Shown: positions 47,114 through 55,862, numbered from the stretch's first letter. The stretch: 64,000 nucleotides of DNA from Parvimonas sp035282405 (GCF_035282405.1 NZ_JAYKBP010000001.1:124001-188000); one strand, 5' to 3'. Made by a program: numbers and translations. Notes: generated from the sequence alone by a model not told the origin.

Positions 47114-48130
47114 TTATAATATATTTAAAATTCTTCTAGCTGTTTCTTTATCTGTAACTAAAGTCATATCTTTTCTGATATTACAAATAGAAACTATTGC
47201 CTTATACTTTTCACCATAACCTGCTATTGCAATTACTTCTTTAATTTTCAAATATTGTTCCATATCTAATCCTATAGTATTTGAACTGTATACTATATTT
47301 CCATCAATATCAAAGTAATTGCCAAACGCCTCACTTACTGCATTTTTTTCATTTAATATTTTTATTTCATCTTCAGTTAAAGAACGTCTTTTTGCCATAG
47401 CACCAGCTCGCCCTATTCCAAAAACTAATATTTTTATCTTGTTTAAATATCCAATTAATATTTTTACTTCTTCTAAATCCTTTAACCTATCAAATGTTAA
47501 ATCATCTAAATAATCTGGTAAAAAAGTCCCAAAAAAATTTGCATTTAACTTTTTTGCTAAATTATTAGCAACAACATTTGACTGATATTCTAATCCATTA
47601 CCTAAATTTCCTCTAGCTGGGATGACAGCAATTTTATTATAAAATTTTTTTACATTCATTATGTCTACAAATGACTTAACCGTTGTCCCACCAGAGATAC
47701 CTATTACATCATTTTCAGAAATTATATTTAAAAAATATTCTGATGCTACTTTTGCAATTTGTTCCTTACCTAAAGACTCGTCATTATAAGAATCACAGAC
47801 TATCACTTTTTTTATTCCTAATTTTAGCCTTAGTTCATCTGCAATATTTTGATTTTCATTAAAATTATTAATCAAATCCCTAAGTTCTATAAGTATAGAC
47901 TCTCCAAGATAAGTAATAAAAGTTCCAGATTTAATTACTTCAACAAATTTTTCCTCAGTAAGAAATTCTAATTCATTTCTTACTAAACGCTCACCAACAC
48001 CTAAATGTGATGAAATATTTCTTCTACCAACAGGAGCATTTATTGAAATATATTCTAAAATCTTATATCTAAATACAAATTTTTCTATTAAATCTGGAGC
48101 AAGCTTCTTTATATAATCTATATCATTCAT
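47114..48130 (-). CDS. cggR: Central glycolytic genes regulator CggR (SorC family)
   Basis: 338 residues. The N-terminal winged HTH is NAPVGRRNISSHLGVGERLVRNELEFL (about 30-60). The sugar-phosphate-binding SorC domain follows, with GISGGTTVKSFVD, VIPARGNLGNG and LVTDKETARRIL. CggR represses its own operon and is released by fructose-1,6-bisphosphate in Bacillus. Its position directly ahead of gap and two GGGACA repeats at its own start support the same circuit here. The ATG lies only a few bases from the second repeat, leaving no conventional Shine-Dalgarno, so repression could also block translation. Confidence 0.93.
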   Translation of the reverse strand: MNDIDYIKKLAPDLIEKFVFRYKILEYISINAPVGRRNISSHLGVGERLVRNELEFLTEEKFVEVIKSGTFITYLGESILIELRDLINNFNENQNIADELRLKLGIKKVIVCDSYNDESLGKEQIAKVASEYFLNIISENDVIGISGGTTVKSFVDIMNVKKFYNKIAVIPARGNLGNGLEYQSNVVANNLAKKLNANFFGTFLPDYLDDLTFDRLKDLEEVKILIGYLNKIKILVFGIGRAGAMAKRRSLTEDEIKILNEKNAVSEAFGNYFDIDGNIVYSSNTIGLDMEQYLKIKEVIAIAGYGEKYKAIVSICNIRKDMTLVTDKETARRILNIL

Positions 48131-48133
48131 TTT

Positions 48134-48158
48134 TGTCCCATTATATACTTTTTGTCCC
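48134..48158 (-). promoter_or_regulatory. Probable CggR operator
   Basis: On the minus strand two direct copies of GGGACAAAAA lie 19 bases apart (GGGACA at 48158-48153 and 48139-48134). The Bacillus CggR operator is also a pair of direct GGGAC-type repeats. The second copy abuts the cggR start codon. Confidence 0.7.
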
Positions 48159-48199
48159 TATATTTTATTTTTTATTAATTTTACAATATTTACATTATG

Positions 48200-48228
48200 A
48201 TTATACTCTTATTTAATAAAAAATGCAA
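48200..48228 (-). promoter_or_regulatory. Promoter of the cggR-gap operon
   Basis: Minus strand TTGCAT (48228-48223), 17 bases, TATAAT (48205-48200). The operator repeats lie about 40-65 bases downstream, so the regulator would act as a roadblock, as proposed for CggR. Confidence 0.7.
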
Positions 48229-48252
48229 TAACAAATAATAAAATTTTTTATA

Positions 48253-49011
48253 TTATTCATACAATGATTGATCTGTTAAAATTAAAGGACCATCTTTTGT
48301 AATAACAAATGTATGTTCATATTGGCAAGAAAGTCCACCATCAATTGTTCTAGCAGTCCAACCATCATCATCAATTGTACATCTCCAGTCACCTGTATTA
48401 ATCATAGGTTCAACCGTTATTACCATACCTTCAACAAGTCGCACTCCTTTAGTTGCAGTAATATAATGTGGAACTTGTGGATCTTCATGCATATCAACAC
48501 CAATTCCATGTCCACAGAAATCTCTTACAATAGAGTATCCTTTTGGTTCAACATAGTTTTGTATTGCCTTTCCGATATCAACAATTCTATTTCCTATTAC
48601 TGCAGCATCAATTCCTCTATACATTGCTTCTTTTGTTACATCCATAAGATTTTTTACCTCATCTGACACTTCACCAACGGCATAACTCCAAGCACTATCT
48701 GATAAATATCCACCTAAATCTACTACCATATCAACAGTAATTAAATCTCCAGATTTTAATATTTGTTTACTTGGAAATCCATGACAAATCACATCGTTAA
48801 CCGATGTGCATGTTGCGTAAGGATATCCATGATATCCTATTTGTTTAGGTTTAGCCCCATTTTTTAACATAAAGTCATGACAAAATTTATTTATTTCTAG
48901 AGTTGTGATTCCAGGCTTTATAATATCTCTTAACCCTATATGAATTTTTGAAAGAATTTCTCCAGACTTTTTCATTCCTTCGATTTCTTGTTTACTTTTT
49001 ATTGTTATCAT
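48253..49011 (-). CDS. map: Methionine aminopeptidase, type I
   Basis: 252 residues. The five metal ligands can be traced: Asp in VDMVVDLGGYLSDSAW (two Asp), His in CGHGIGVDMHEDP, Glu in VEPMINTG and Glu in QYEHTFVIT. The His in GYHGYPYATC matches the substrate-contacting His. It removes the initiator Met from nascent proteins. It is isolated between the nucleoside transporter and cggR. Confidence 0.96.
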   Translation of the reverse strand: MITIKSKQEIEGMKKSGEILSKIHIGLRDIIKPGITTLEINKFCHDFMLKNGAKPKQIGYHGYPYATCTSVNDVICHGFPSKQILKSGDLITVDMVVDLGGYLSDSAWSYAVGEVSDEVKNLMDVTKEAMYRGIDAAVIGNRIVDIGKAIQNYVEPKGYSIVRDFCGHGIGVDMHEDPQVPHYITATKGVRLVEGMVITVEPMINTGDWRCTIDDDGWTARTIDGGLSCQYEHTFVITKDGPLILTDQSLYE

Positions 49012-49098
49012 AATTATCTCCTAATTTTTTATTTTTAACGAACACTAGTTATAAAATAGTCCACATTTGGATTCAATTTAAAAACACGATTGTATCAC

Positions 49099-49130
49099 AA
49101 CAAAAAGACATACCAAGTAGTATGCCTTTC
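49099..49130 (-). terminator. Terminator of the nucleoside ABC transporter operon
   Basis: Minus strand AAAGGCATAC and GTATGTCTTT form a stem with a 6-base loop and one G-U pair, followed by TTG. It lies directly after the second permease gene. Confidence 0.75.
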
Positions 49131-49134
49131 TAAA

Positions 49135-50070
49135 TTAATCTTCCAATTTAATATATGGAACTCCGGCAGAGGAAGGTCCTTTTGACTTTCCAACGAAGAA
49201 AATCAATACTAATAATGTACTAATATAAGGTACCATTGGTAAAATTGAATCTGGGATATTAATATTTAAACTAGGTAATAAAATTGCCAATTCTTGGGCA
49301 GCCCCAAAAAATAGACAAGCCCCCAATACCCCATATGGCTTCCACTTTCCAAAAATAACAGCAACCAATGCTATAAATCCATGCCCTGAAACTAAAGATT
49401 GTGAAAAGTTTGAAACAGTAGCTAAGCTCATAGTTGCTCCACCAAATCCTGCTAATAATCCAGATATTATTACAGCAAAATATCTATATAAATATACATT
49501 AACATTTAAAGTTTCAGCTGCTTTAGGATGTTCTCCTACAGCAATTAACCTTAAACCAAATTTTGTTTTGTAAAGATATATAGCCATTAAAATAACAAAC
49601 CCTATAGCTATATATGTTGTAACATATTGTCCTAAAATTTTATCTATAAAGTCAACACCCGTTAAATTATCAAATATTTTAAGCATTTTGCCTTCACCTT
49701 CTGCAACAGGAATAGTTTGCTTAGCACCATCAAATAAAAGCGAACAGATGAACAATGCAACCCCTGGTCCTATAAAATTTATAGCAATCCCAGAGACAAC
49801 TTGATCAGCCCCAAATGTTATACTAACAATCGCATGAATAAGAGCAACTAGGGACGCTGCTATACCACCTGCTAAAAATCCTAATAATGCACTTTTAGTA
49901 AAATACCCAACAGCTGCACCAGCAAATGCACCTATTGTCATCATTCCCTCAAGACCTATATTAGTTACTCCCGCTTTTTCTGTAAACATTCCACCCAAAG
50001 CAGTAAATAATAATGGAGTTGCAAATAATAATGTATCAGATATAAATAAAGCTATTTTCAATAAACTCAT
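49135..50070 (-). CDS. Nucleoside-type ABC transporter permease (NupQ-like)
   Basis: 311 residues with about eight to ten membrane segments. The family signature TEKAGVTNIGLEGMMTIGAFAGA near residue 30 and AVGEHPKAAETLNVNV near 180 mark the second permease of BmpA-linked nucleoside transporters. Its start overlaps the stop of the first permease (TAATG). It forms the membrane channel with the preceding permease. Confidence 0.92.
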   Translation of the reverse strand: MSLLKIALFISDTLLFATPLLFTALGGMFTEKAGVTNIGLEGMMTIGAFAGAAVGYFTKSALLGFLAGGIAASLVALIHAIVSITFGADQVVSGIAINFIGPGVALFICSLLFDGAKQTIPVAEGEGKMLKIFDNLTGVDFIDKILGQYVTTYIAIGFVILMAIYLYKTKFGLRLIAVGEHPKAAETLNVNVYLYRYFAVIISGLLAGFGGATMSLATVSNFSQSLVSGHGFIALVAVIFGKWKPYGVLGACLFFGAAQELAILLPSLNINIPDSILPMVPYISTLLVLIFFVGKSKGPSSAGVPYIKLED

Positions 50071-51146
50071 TACTTTTTACCTCCAACTTTTTTAAATTTA
50101 CTTGAAATTATTTTTATAACTAATGGCATCGAAATAAACAAAACAATTATACCTATTATAATTTGAACAATTTCATATGGAACACCTAATAATTGTTGGA
50201 CTCTAAATCCTCCTCTTCTTAATACACTAAAGAAAAATCCAGAAAAAATTGATCCAATTGGATGGCTATTCGCTAAAAGGGCAACAGACATAGAATCAAA
50301 ACCATTCCCTTCAGCAACAGTAAGTCTTGCAACATTTCCTGCAAATCCAAGAACTTTAACAGCTCCTGCAACAGCACATAATGCTCCAGATAATCCCATT
50401 GATAAGACTAAATTTTTACCAACATTTATTCCACCAAACTCAGCAGCATTCGGATTTAACCCTACTGCTTTTAATTCATAACCTTTTGAAGTTTTATTTA
50501 ATAAGTAATAAATTAAAAATGCTAGAATAACAGCTAATATAATTCCAAAATTTATATCAGCAGAAAAGAAATCTTTTACAAAAGGAATAGAAGAGTTTTT
50601 TAATCCTTGAAACATTTTTATACTTGCTGTAGATTGAATATCATTTGAAGTTTGTCCTGTTTCATTATAAAACTTCCCAAAAGTTACAACTAAATTAGAA
50701 AAATATAAAGCTATCCAATTTAGCATAATTGTAGTAATTACTTCATGAACTCCAAATTTGGATTTAATCCAACCAGCAAATCCACCCCAAGCCATTCCTG
50801 CTAAAGCAGCTAGTAAAATACAAACTATAGGATGAATAATTGGAGGTAATTTTAAAAAGTAACCAAAAAATGCGGCTGTTAAAGAACCAATTATAAATTG
50901 ACCTTCTGCTCCAATATTGAAAGCCCCTGTTTTAAATGCTAACGAAACCCCGATACTTCCTATGATTAATGGTACTGCATCAATTAATGTTCTAGCAAAA
51001 AATTTTGGTCTTGAAAAAGTGGTTTCTATCATTATTTTATAGTAATTAATAGGATTAAATCCGGCAATCATAATAACAATAGATCCTACAATAAATCCAA
51101 TCAATACAGAGAATAAAAGTAATAATATTTTTTTTCTACTGCTCAT
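50070..51146 (-). CDS. Nucleoside-type ABC transporter permease (NupP-like)
   Basis: 358 residues from the ATG at 51144-51146, which has GGGAGGT about 10 bases upstream; it overlaps the end of the ATPase gene by 11 bases. About eight to ten membrane segments, with FNIGAEGQFIIGSLTAAFFGY and AVGLNPNAAEFGGINV typical of this permease type. It pairs with the NupQ-like permease. Substrate is inferred to be nucleosides from the family. Confidence 0.92.
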   Translation of the reverse strand: MSSRKKILLLLFSVLIGFIVGSIVIMIAGFNPINYYKIMIETTFSRPKFFARTLIDAVPLIIGSIGVSLAFKTGAFNIGAEGQFIIGSLTAAFFGYFLKLPPIIHPIVCILLAALAGMAWGGFAGWIKSKFGVHEVITTIMLNWIALYFSNLVVTFGKFYNETGQTSNDIQSTASIKMFQGLKNSSIPFVKDFFSADINFGIILAVILAFLIYYLLNKTSKGYELKAVGLNPNAAEFGGINVGKNLVLSMGLSGALCAVAGAVKVLGFAGNVARLTVAEGNGFDSMSVALLANSHPIGSIFSGFFFSVLRRGGFRVQQLLGVPYEIVQIIIGIIVLFISMPLVIKIISSKFKKVGGKK

Positions 51147-52674
51147 TACTAATAACACCTCCCGCCATCATAAGTCCTAATTCATTTTCGTTGGCATCTT
51201 TAGCTAATTTTTCTCCAACTATTTTTCCTTTGTAGATAACAGCGATTCTATCTGATAAATCCATTACTTCGTCTAATTCAAAGGAAATTAATAATACAGC
51301 TTTTCCTTTATCTCGTTGCTCTACAATATATTTATGGATTATTTCAATAGCACCAACATCTAGACCTCTTGTAGGTTGTGCAGCTATCAACAAATCAGGA
51401 TTGTTATCAATTTCTCTTGCCAAAATTACTTTTTGTTGATTCCCACCAGAAAGTCCTCTAGCAGTGGCACGAATATCATTTGGTCTTATATCAAATTTAT
51501 CAATCATTTTTTGTGTATATGATTCTATCTCTTTAAAATTTAAAATACCTTTTTTAGAAAAAGGAGTTTTTCCTCTTTTTTCTAAAATCATATTTTCAGA
51601 AACTGAAAAATCCAATACTAAACCGTGTTTATGTCTATCTTCAGGAATTGTGCTAATTCCACTTTCAATAATTTCATAAACTGATTTGTTTGTTATATCT
51701 TTTCCAAGAATGGTAATATTTCCTGATTCAACTTTTCTAAGACCTGTAATAGCCTCAATAAGTTCTGATTGACCATTTCCATCAACTCCAGCAATCCCTA
51801 AAATTTCACCTTTTCTAACATTCAAACTCAACCCATTTAAAGCAGGTAAATATCTGTTATTAAGAACATTAATATCTTTAACATCCAAAACAACATCTCC
51901 AACTTCTGCTTTCTTTTTATTTACACTGAAACTAACTTCTCTACCAACCATTTTTTCAGCAAGTTCTTTTTGTGATGATTCAGCAACAGTAACTTTATCA
52001 ATAAACTTACCACGACGAATAATAGTACAGTAATCTGCCATTTTTTTTATTTCATCTAGTTTATGAGTTATTATTATTATTGATTTTCCCTCACTTCTTA
52101 AGTTATTACAGATATTTATAAATTCTTCTATTTCTTGTGGAGTAAGAACTGCTGTTGGTTCATCAAAAATAATAATTTCAGCGCCCTTATAAAGAGCTTT
52201 TAATATTTCTACTTTTTGTTGGGAACCAACTGTAATATCTTGAATTTTTTCATCCAAATTTATGCTAAATCCATATTTTTCAATAATAGAAAGAACTTTT
52301 TTACGTGATTTTTCGAGATCAATAAACAAACCTTTAGTATCTTCTGTTCCTAAAACAATATTTTGAATAACACTAAAAGGTTCTATTAACATAAAATGTT
52401 GATGAACCATTCCAATTCCATTTTCAACTGCAATCTTTGGTGTCATGTTTGTATATCGATTAGAATTAATGTAAATTTCTCCAGAGTTTGGTGAATATAA
52501 ACCATAAAGAATATTCATCAAAGTAGTTTTCCCGGCACCGTTTTCTCCTAAAAGAGCATGAATTTCCCCTTTTTTTAATTCAAAGTCAACTTCATCTAAA
52601 ACTTTATTTTTACCAAAAATTTTAGTAATGCCTTTCATAGCTACAATATTATCATTTGTTTTGTTATCAGACAA
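51136..52674 (-). CDS. Nucleoside-type ABC transporter ATPase (NupO-like), duplicated ABC domains
   Basis: 512 residues with two ABC domains, as in ribose/nucleoside importers. Domain one has Walker A GENGAGKTT and Walker B IIFDEPTAVL. Domain two has a degenerate Walker A GVDGNGQSE, signature LSGGNQQK and Walker B in LLIAAQPTRGLD. The start codon is TTG (52672-52674) with AGGAGGG eight bases upstream. It powers import by the two permeases that follow. The binding protein is not in the operon; the BMP lipoprotein at 10874-11914 is a good candidate. Confidence 0.94.
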   Translation of the reverse strand: MSDNKTNDNIVAMKGITKIFGKNKVLDEVDFELKKGEIHALLGENGAGKTTLMNILYGLYSPNSGEIYINSNRYTNMTPKIAVENGIGMVHQHFMLIEPFSVIQNIVLGTEDTKGLFIDLEKSRKKVLSIIEKYGFSINLDEKIQDITVGSQQKVEILKALYKGAEIIIFDEPTAVLTPQEIEEFINICNNLRSEGKSIIIITHKLDEIKKMADYCTIIRRGKFIDKVTVAESSQKELAEKMVGREVSFSVNKKKAEVGDVVLDVKDINVLNNRYLPALNGLSLNVRKGEILGIAGVDGNGQSELIEAITGLRKVESGNITILGKDITNKSVYEIIESGISTIPEDRHKHGLVLDFSVSENMILEKRGKTPFSKKGILNFKEIESYTQKMIDKFDIRPNDIRATARGLSGGNQQKVILAREIDNNPDLLIAAQPTRGLDVGAIEIIHKYIVEQRDKGKAVLLISFELDEVMDLSDRIAVIYKGKIVGEKLAKDANENELGLMMAGGVISNEQ

Positions 52675-52723
52675 GTCAAAACCCTCCTCTAAGTAATATG
52701 CAATTATTATACCATTAATAGAT

Positions 52724-52752
52724 ATTATACAATAAAAATTATTTTAATACAA
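52724..52752 (-). promoter_or_regulatory. Promoter of the nucleoside transporter operon
   Basis: Minus strand TTGTAT (52752-52747), 17 bases, TATAAT (52729-52724). A second TATAAT lies at 52711-52706. No purine riboswitch is seen. Confidence 0.5.
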
Positions 52753-52840
52753 GGAAAAAAAGTGATAAAAATGTAAATTTCATAAAAAAATAAGATGTGT
52801 ATAAGCATTGGTTTAGAATATACATAAAAACGTTTATAAA

Positions 52841-53482
52841 TTATTCAATAAATACTGAACAATAATTTTCTCCATTAATCTTAACAATACAATTATCTGA
52901 TGTTTCATTAATCACAATATTTTTTAACATTTCAAAATTTTCTTTTTTTACAGACAAATTTATTCTAACTTTTTCAAGATATTCTATATTTAAAATTTCT
53001 AACCCAAAGTTTTTAAAAATATTTTCAATTTTCCCCCAAAAAACATAGTCTAAAATTATATCCATATTATAAAAAAGTTCTTTTTTTACAATTTTTGATT
53101 CTTCTAATACTCCAACTGTAGATTTAGTATATGCTCTTACAAGGCCACCCGCTCCAAGCAAAATTCCCCCAAAATACCTCGTAGAAATTACCAAACAATT
53201 AGTTATGTCTTTTTTCCTTAAAACTTCAAGCATAGGAATCCCTGCAGTTCCTGACGGTTCTCCATCATCAGAATATTTTTGTATTAACTTTTCTATCCCG
53301 ATAATATATGCAAAACAATTATGCGTTGCGTCTTTATATTTCTCTCTTATTTCAGAAATATACTTTTCTGCCTCAGCAACACTTTCAACATAAAAAGCAT
53401 GTCCGATAAATTCCGATTTATTTATTATAAAACTATATGATTGATTACTATGAATACTTAAAAAAATTTCGTTATTTTCCAT
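52841..53482 (-). CDS. YigZ/IMPACT family protein
   Basis: 213 residues. The UPF0029/IMPACT domain shows KSEFIGHAFYVESVAEAEKYI, ATHNCFAYIIG, DDGEPSGTAGIPML and VISTRYFGGILLGAGGLVRAY, all typical. A smaller C-terminal domain follows. Members are linked to translation control by kinship with eukaryotic IMPACT; the bacterial role is unclear. It overlaps the hflX end by 11 bases. Confidence 0.93.
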   Translation of the reverse strand: MENNEIFLSIHSNQSYSFIINKSEFIGHAFYVESVAEAEKYISEIREKYKDATHNCFAYIIGIEKLIQKYSDDGEPSGTAGIPMLEVLRKKDITNCLVISTRYFGGILLGAGGLVRAYTKSTVGVLEESKIVKKELFYNMDIILDYVFWGKIENIFKNFGLEILNIEYLEKVRINLSVKKENFEMLKNIVINETSDNCIVKINGENYCSVFIE

Positions 53483-54746
53483 TTACTTCATATCCTTTAT
53501 AAATTGAATAGTCTTCTGCTTTTAAAAAAACTTCTAAAAAGCTACCATTTTCAACATGTTCAACAAACTCTGGTTTATAAGCATTTAAAATATTACTCAT
53601 AATTTTTTGCTTATCATAAGGAATCAACAGTCTTGTTTTTACTAATGATGAAAACAAGTTTTTCTCAATTTCTTTTAAAAGTAAAACTATATCTTCATCC
53701 TTTTTTGCACTTATAAATATTTTATTTTCAAAATTTGCATATTGCAATTTAACATTTTCATCTGTTAATTTATCTACTTTATTGAAAACATAAATTACAT
53801 TTTTATCCTCACATTCAAGTTTTTTTATCATATCATTTGTTATTTTTATTTGTTCATCAACATTAACATTAGAAATATCTACAACATGTAAAATCAAATC
53901 TGAAAATGTTATTTCTTCAAGTGTTCCTTTAAAACTTTCAACTAAATTATGTGGAATATCAGAAACAAATCCTACAGTATCTACATACATTACTTTTGAA
54001 CCATTTAAAAGTGAGCCTTCTCTAACAAAAGTATCCAATGTAGCAAACAACATATCTTTAACAAAAACTTCTTTAATTTCAGAATTTTCATCTTTACCAT
54101 ACAAAATCAACTTATTTATCAAAGTTGACTTCCCAGCATTTGTATATCCAACAAGAGAAATAATTGGCTCTTTTGAATTAATTCTCTTTTTTCTAATTTC
54201 ATTTCTATTTTTCTCAATCTCTTTAAGCTGTAAAGTGATACTTGCAATTTCTCTATTGATAGTTCTTCTATCCAATTCTATTTGTTGTTCACCTATACCT
54301 TTACCACCAATTCCACCTTGTTGTCTTGAAAAACCACTTCTTAGTACTGATAATCTAGGTAAGGTATATTTTAATTTTGCAAGTTTAACTTGAAGCTTTG
54401 ATTCCTTTGTTCTTGCTCTTTCATTAAAAATATCTAAAATTAAGTTTGTTCTGTCAATAACTCTAATACCTATAATTTCTTCAAGATTTTTCACTTGAGA
54501 ACCTGTTAATTCATTATTAAAAACTACAAATTCAGCATCCAATTTTTCACAATAATCTTTAATTTCATTTACTTTTCCTTTTCCAACATAAAAAGCCTTA
54601 TCGATATATGACTTATTTTGAGTCAAACTTAAAACTACTTCTCCATCCAAAGCTTGCACTAATTTTTCTAATTCATTAACTTTATCTTCTAAAGTCTTTT
54701 CATCCATATCTATATTTACAGTAACAGTAATAACTTTTTGATTCAT
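53472..54746 (-). CDS. hflX: Ribosome-associated GTPase HflX
   Basis: 424 residues. An N-terminal HflX domain ends in a glycine-rich linker (LRSGFSRQQGGIGGKGIGEQQ) and a coiled coil. The GTPase domain has G1 GYTNAGKST, G3 VDTVGF and G4 NKVD, followed by a short C-terminal domain. HflX splits stalled ribosomes and binds the 50S subunit. It precedes and overlaps the YigZ gene. Confidence 0.95.
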   Translation of the reverse strand: MNQKVITVTVNIDMDEKTLEDKVNELEKLVQALDGEVVLSLTQNKSYIDKAFYVGKGKVNEIKDYCEKLDAEFVVFNNELTGSQVKNLEEIIGIRVIDRTNLILDIFNERARTKESKLQVKLAKLKYTLPRLSVLRSGFSRQQGGIGGKGIGEQQIELDRRTINREIASITLQLKEIEKNRNEIRKKRINSKEPIISLVGYTNAGKSTLINKLILYGKDENSEIKEVFVKDMLFATLDTFVREGSLLNGSKVMYVDTVGFVSDIPHNLVESFKGTLEEITFSDLILHVVDISNVNVDEQIKITNDMIKKLECEDKNVIYVFNKVDKLTDENVKLQYANFENKIFISAKKDEDIVLLLKEIEKNLFSSLVKTRLLIPYDKQKIMSNILNAYKPEFVEHVENGSFLEVFLKAEDYSIYKGYEVNGK

Positions 54747-54810
54747 AAAAACTCCTTTATTATTATTATTGTTTTAATTGTATCATAAATTAATATATAA
54801 AAACAAATAA

Positions 54811-54860
54811 GAACCCCACCCTTCCACGACGCTTCGCATCGGGTGGTTTGCCGGGAACCT
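54811..54860 (-). repeat. GC-rich hairpin element between the XRE gene and hflX
   Basis: These 50 bases are 32 G+C by my count, about 64%, in surroundings near 30%. On the minus strand CCACCC (54846-54841) pairs with GGGTGG (54821-54816), and inside it GATGC-GAA-GCGTC (54840-54828) forms a second stem. One pair of the inner stem is U-G, which works only as minus-strand RNA. It ends in TTCTTATTTG, so it might terminate transcription. Repeat element, structured RNA and terminator are all possible; I cannot decide between them. Confidence 0.5.
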
Positions 54861-54874
54861 TGTTGTTTCACAAT

Positions 54875-54904
54875 AAAAGATATGTAACGAAAACATATCT
54901 TTTA
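54875..54904 (-). terminator. Hairpin at the end of the XRE gene
   Basis: Minus strand AAAAGATATG and CATATCTTTT form a 10-bp stem that overlaps the XRE stop codon, followed by ATTG rather than a long T run. A weak terminator. Confidence 0.55.
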
Positions 54905-55108
54905 AAAATAAAACAATTCTTCAAATTTTTTATCTAAAGTAACACACAAAATCAAGGCAAGTTTTGCAGTTGGATTAAATTGTCCCGTTTCAATAGAACT
55001 AATAGTATTTCTTGAAACTCCTATTAAATCAGCAAGTTTTTGCTGAGACATACCTTTTTCAACCCTAACATTTTTTAAATTATTTTTTAATTTTAACTCT
55101 TCATCCAT
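54902..55108 (-). CDS. Short XRE-family transcriptional regulator
   Basis: 68 residues, almost entirely a Cro/C1-type HTH: NNLKNVRVEKGMSQQKLADLIGVSRNTISSIETG, then LALILCVTLDKKFEELFYF. This is the short YozG-like class that often accompanies small membrane proteins. It is the third gene behind the palindrome-controlled promoter at 55827-55860 and may bind that site. A second regulator of the same type lies at 55895-56122. Confidence 0.88.
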   Translation of the reverse strand: MDEELKLKNNLKNVRVEKGMSQQKLADLIGVSRNTISSIETGQFNPTAKLALILCVTLDKKFEELFYF

Positions 55109-55126
55109 AAAAACCTCTTATTTTTA

Positions 55127-55452
55127 TTAAATATAACATAACCAAGCAGATAATATAACTAAAAAAATAAAAAATAGAATTAAAATCAGGTCTTTGATTT
55201 TTTTATAATAATAGTATCTTATTAAAAGTTGTGAAGTAACTCCAATAAATAACAAAAATGAGAATAAATATGGATTTACAAATGAATTACCATAACAATT
55301 TGGTTCAATTGACGAAAATATAAATAAAATAATCAGTACAACTTTTAAAAACAAGTATCCATTTTCTTTCTCTCTACGATCAACATCTATTTTCATTTCA
55401 TCAGCAATACAATTCTATTTTTTACTTTTTTTAGTATTTCTTCTTTATTCAT
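55127..55452 (-). pseudogene. Frameshifted small membrane protein (paralogue of the next gene upstream)
   Basis: A start with a perfect AGGAGG (ATG at 55450-55452) opens MNKEEILKK, identical to the first nine residues of the neighbouring 55462-55788 protein. It then hits a stop after about 19 codons near A-runs of 7 and 6 bases. The rest continues in another frame as DEMKIDVDRREKENGYLFLKVVL, with three membrane segments, to a stop at 55127. The 3' part could in theory be translated alone from an internal ATG at 55396, but that has no ribosome binding site. A sequencing error in the A-runs is also possible. Confidence 0.65.
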
Positions 55453-55461
55453 ATTTCCCTC

Positions 55462-55788
55462 CTATAAAATATTAACTTTCTTAAGCTCACTAACGATATA
55501 TAATATTAGATAACTTAAAGATATTAATAAATAAACTCCAGAGAAATATAAATACATTTTCTTGGAATAGTACTTATACAAACTAAAATTTAAAACTACA
55601 TGAATTGATAATAATATAGCAAATAACTCAAAATATCCCTTACCAATATATAAATTAAAGAATACTAACATTATACACAAACAAGAAACAATTATAGATT
55701 GAGTACGTAAATATTTATTTACAATACTATCAAAATATTCATTATTTTTCGAATTTCTGCTCTTTTTAAGTATTTCTTCTTTATTCAT
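55462..55788 (-). CDS. Small membrane protein of the MNKEEIL (DUF6442-like) type
   Basis: 108 residues: MNKEEILKKSRNSKNNEYFD, then four hydrophobic segments. Proteins with this start and topology commonly sit beside short XRE regulators in firmicutes (I believe DUF6442). Function unknown. The ATG at 55786-55788 lies eight bases after AAGGAG; a GTG three codons earlier is within the site itself. It is the first gene under the consensus promoter and palindrome. Confidence 0.72.
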   Translation of the reverse strand: MNKEEILKKSRNSKNNEYFDSIVNKYLRTQSIIVSCLCIMLVFFNLYIGKGYFELFAILLSIHVVLNFSLYKYYSKKMYLYFSGVYLLISLSYLILYIVSELKKVNIL

Positions 55789-55826
55789 AGTTACCACTCC
55801 TTTTGCAAAGTTTTATTGTCAAGTAA

Positions 55827-55860
55827 ATTATAGCATTGACAAGTATACTTGTCAATGCTA
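55827..55860 (-). promoter_or_regulatory. Consensus promoter overlapped by a 30-bp perfect palindrome
   Basis: Minus strand TTGACA (55855-55850), 17 bases, TATAAT (55832-55827): an exact sigma-A consensus. A perfect 30-bp palindrome with half-site TAGCATTGACAAGTA (55831-55860) covers the -35, the whole spacer and the edge of the -10. An extra half-site, TTGTCAAGTA (55816-55825), lies next to it. This is the layout of a repressor operator; the neighbouring XRE proteins are the obvious candidates. Confidence 0.85.
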
Positions 55861-55862
55861 TC

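Noticed and set aside
52675..52840. Purine riboswitch ahead of the nucleoside transporter (also checked ahead of guaA)
   Set aside because: The conserved aptamer loops are absent; only promoter-like sequences are seen.
54757..54771. ATT triplet repeat before hflX
   Set aside because: Only about five units, expected by chance in such AT-rich DNA.
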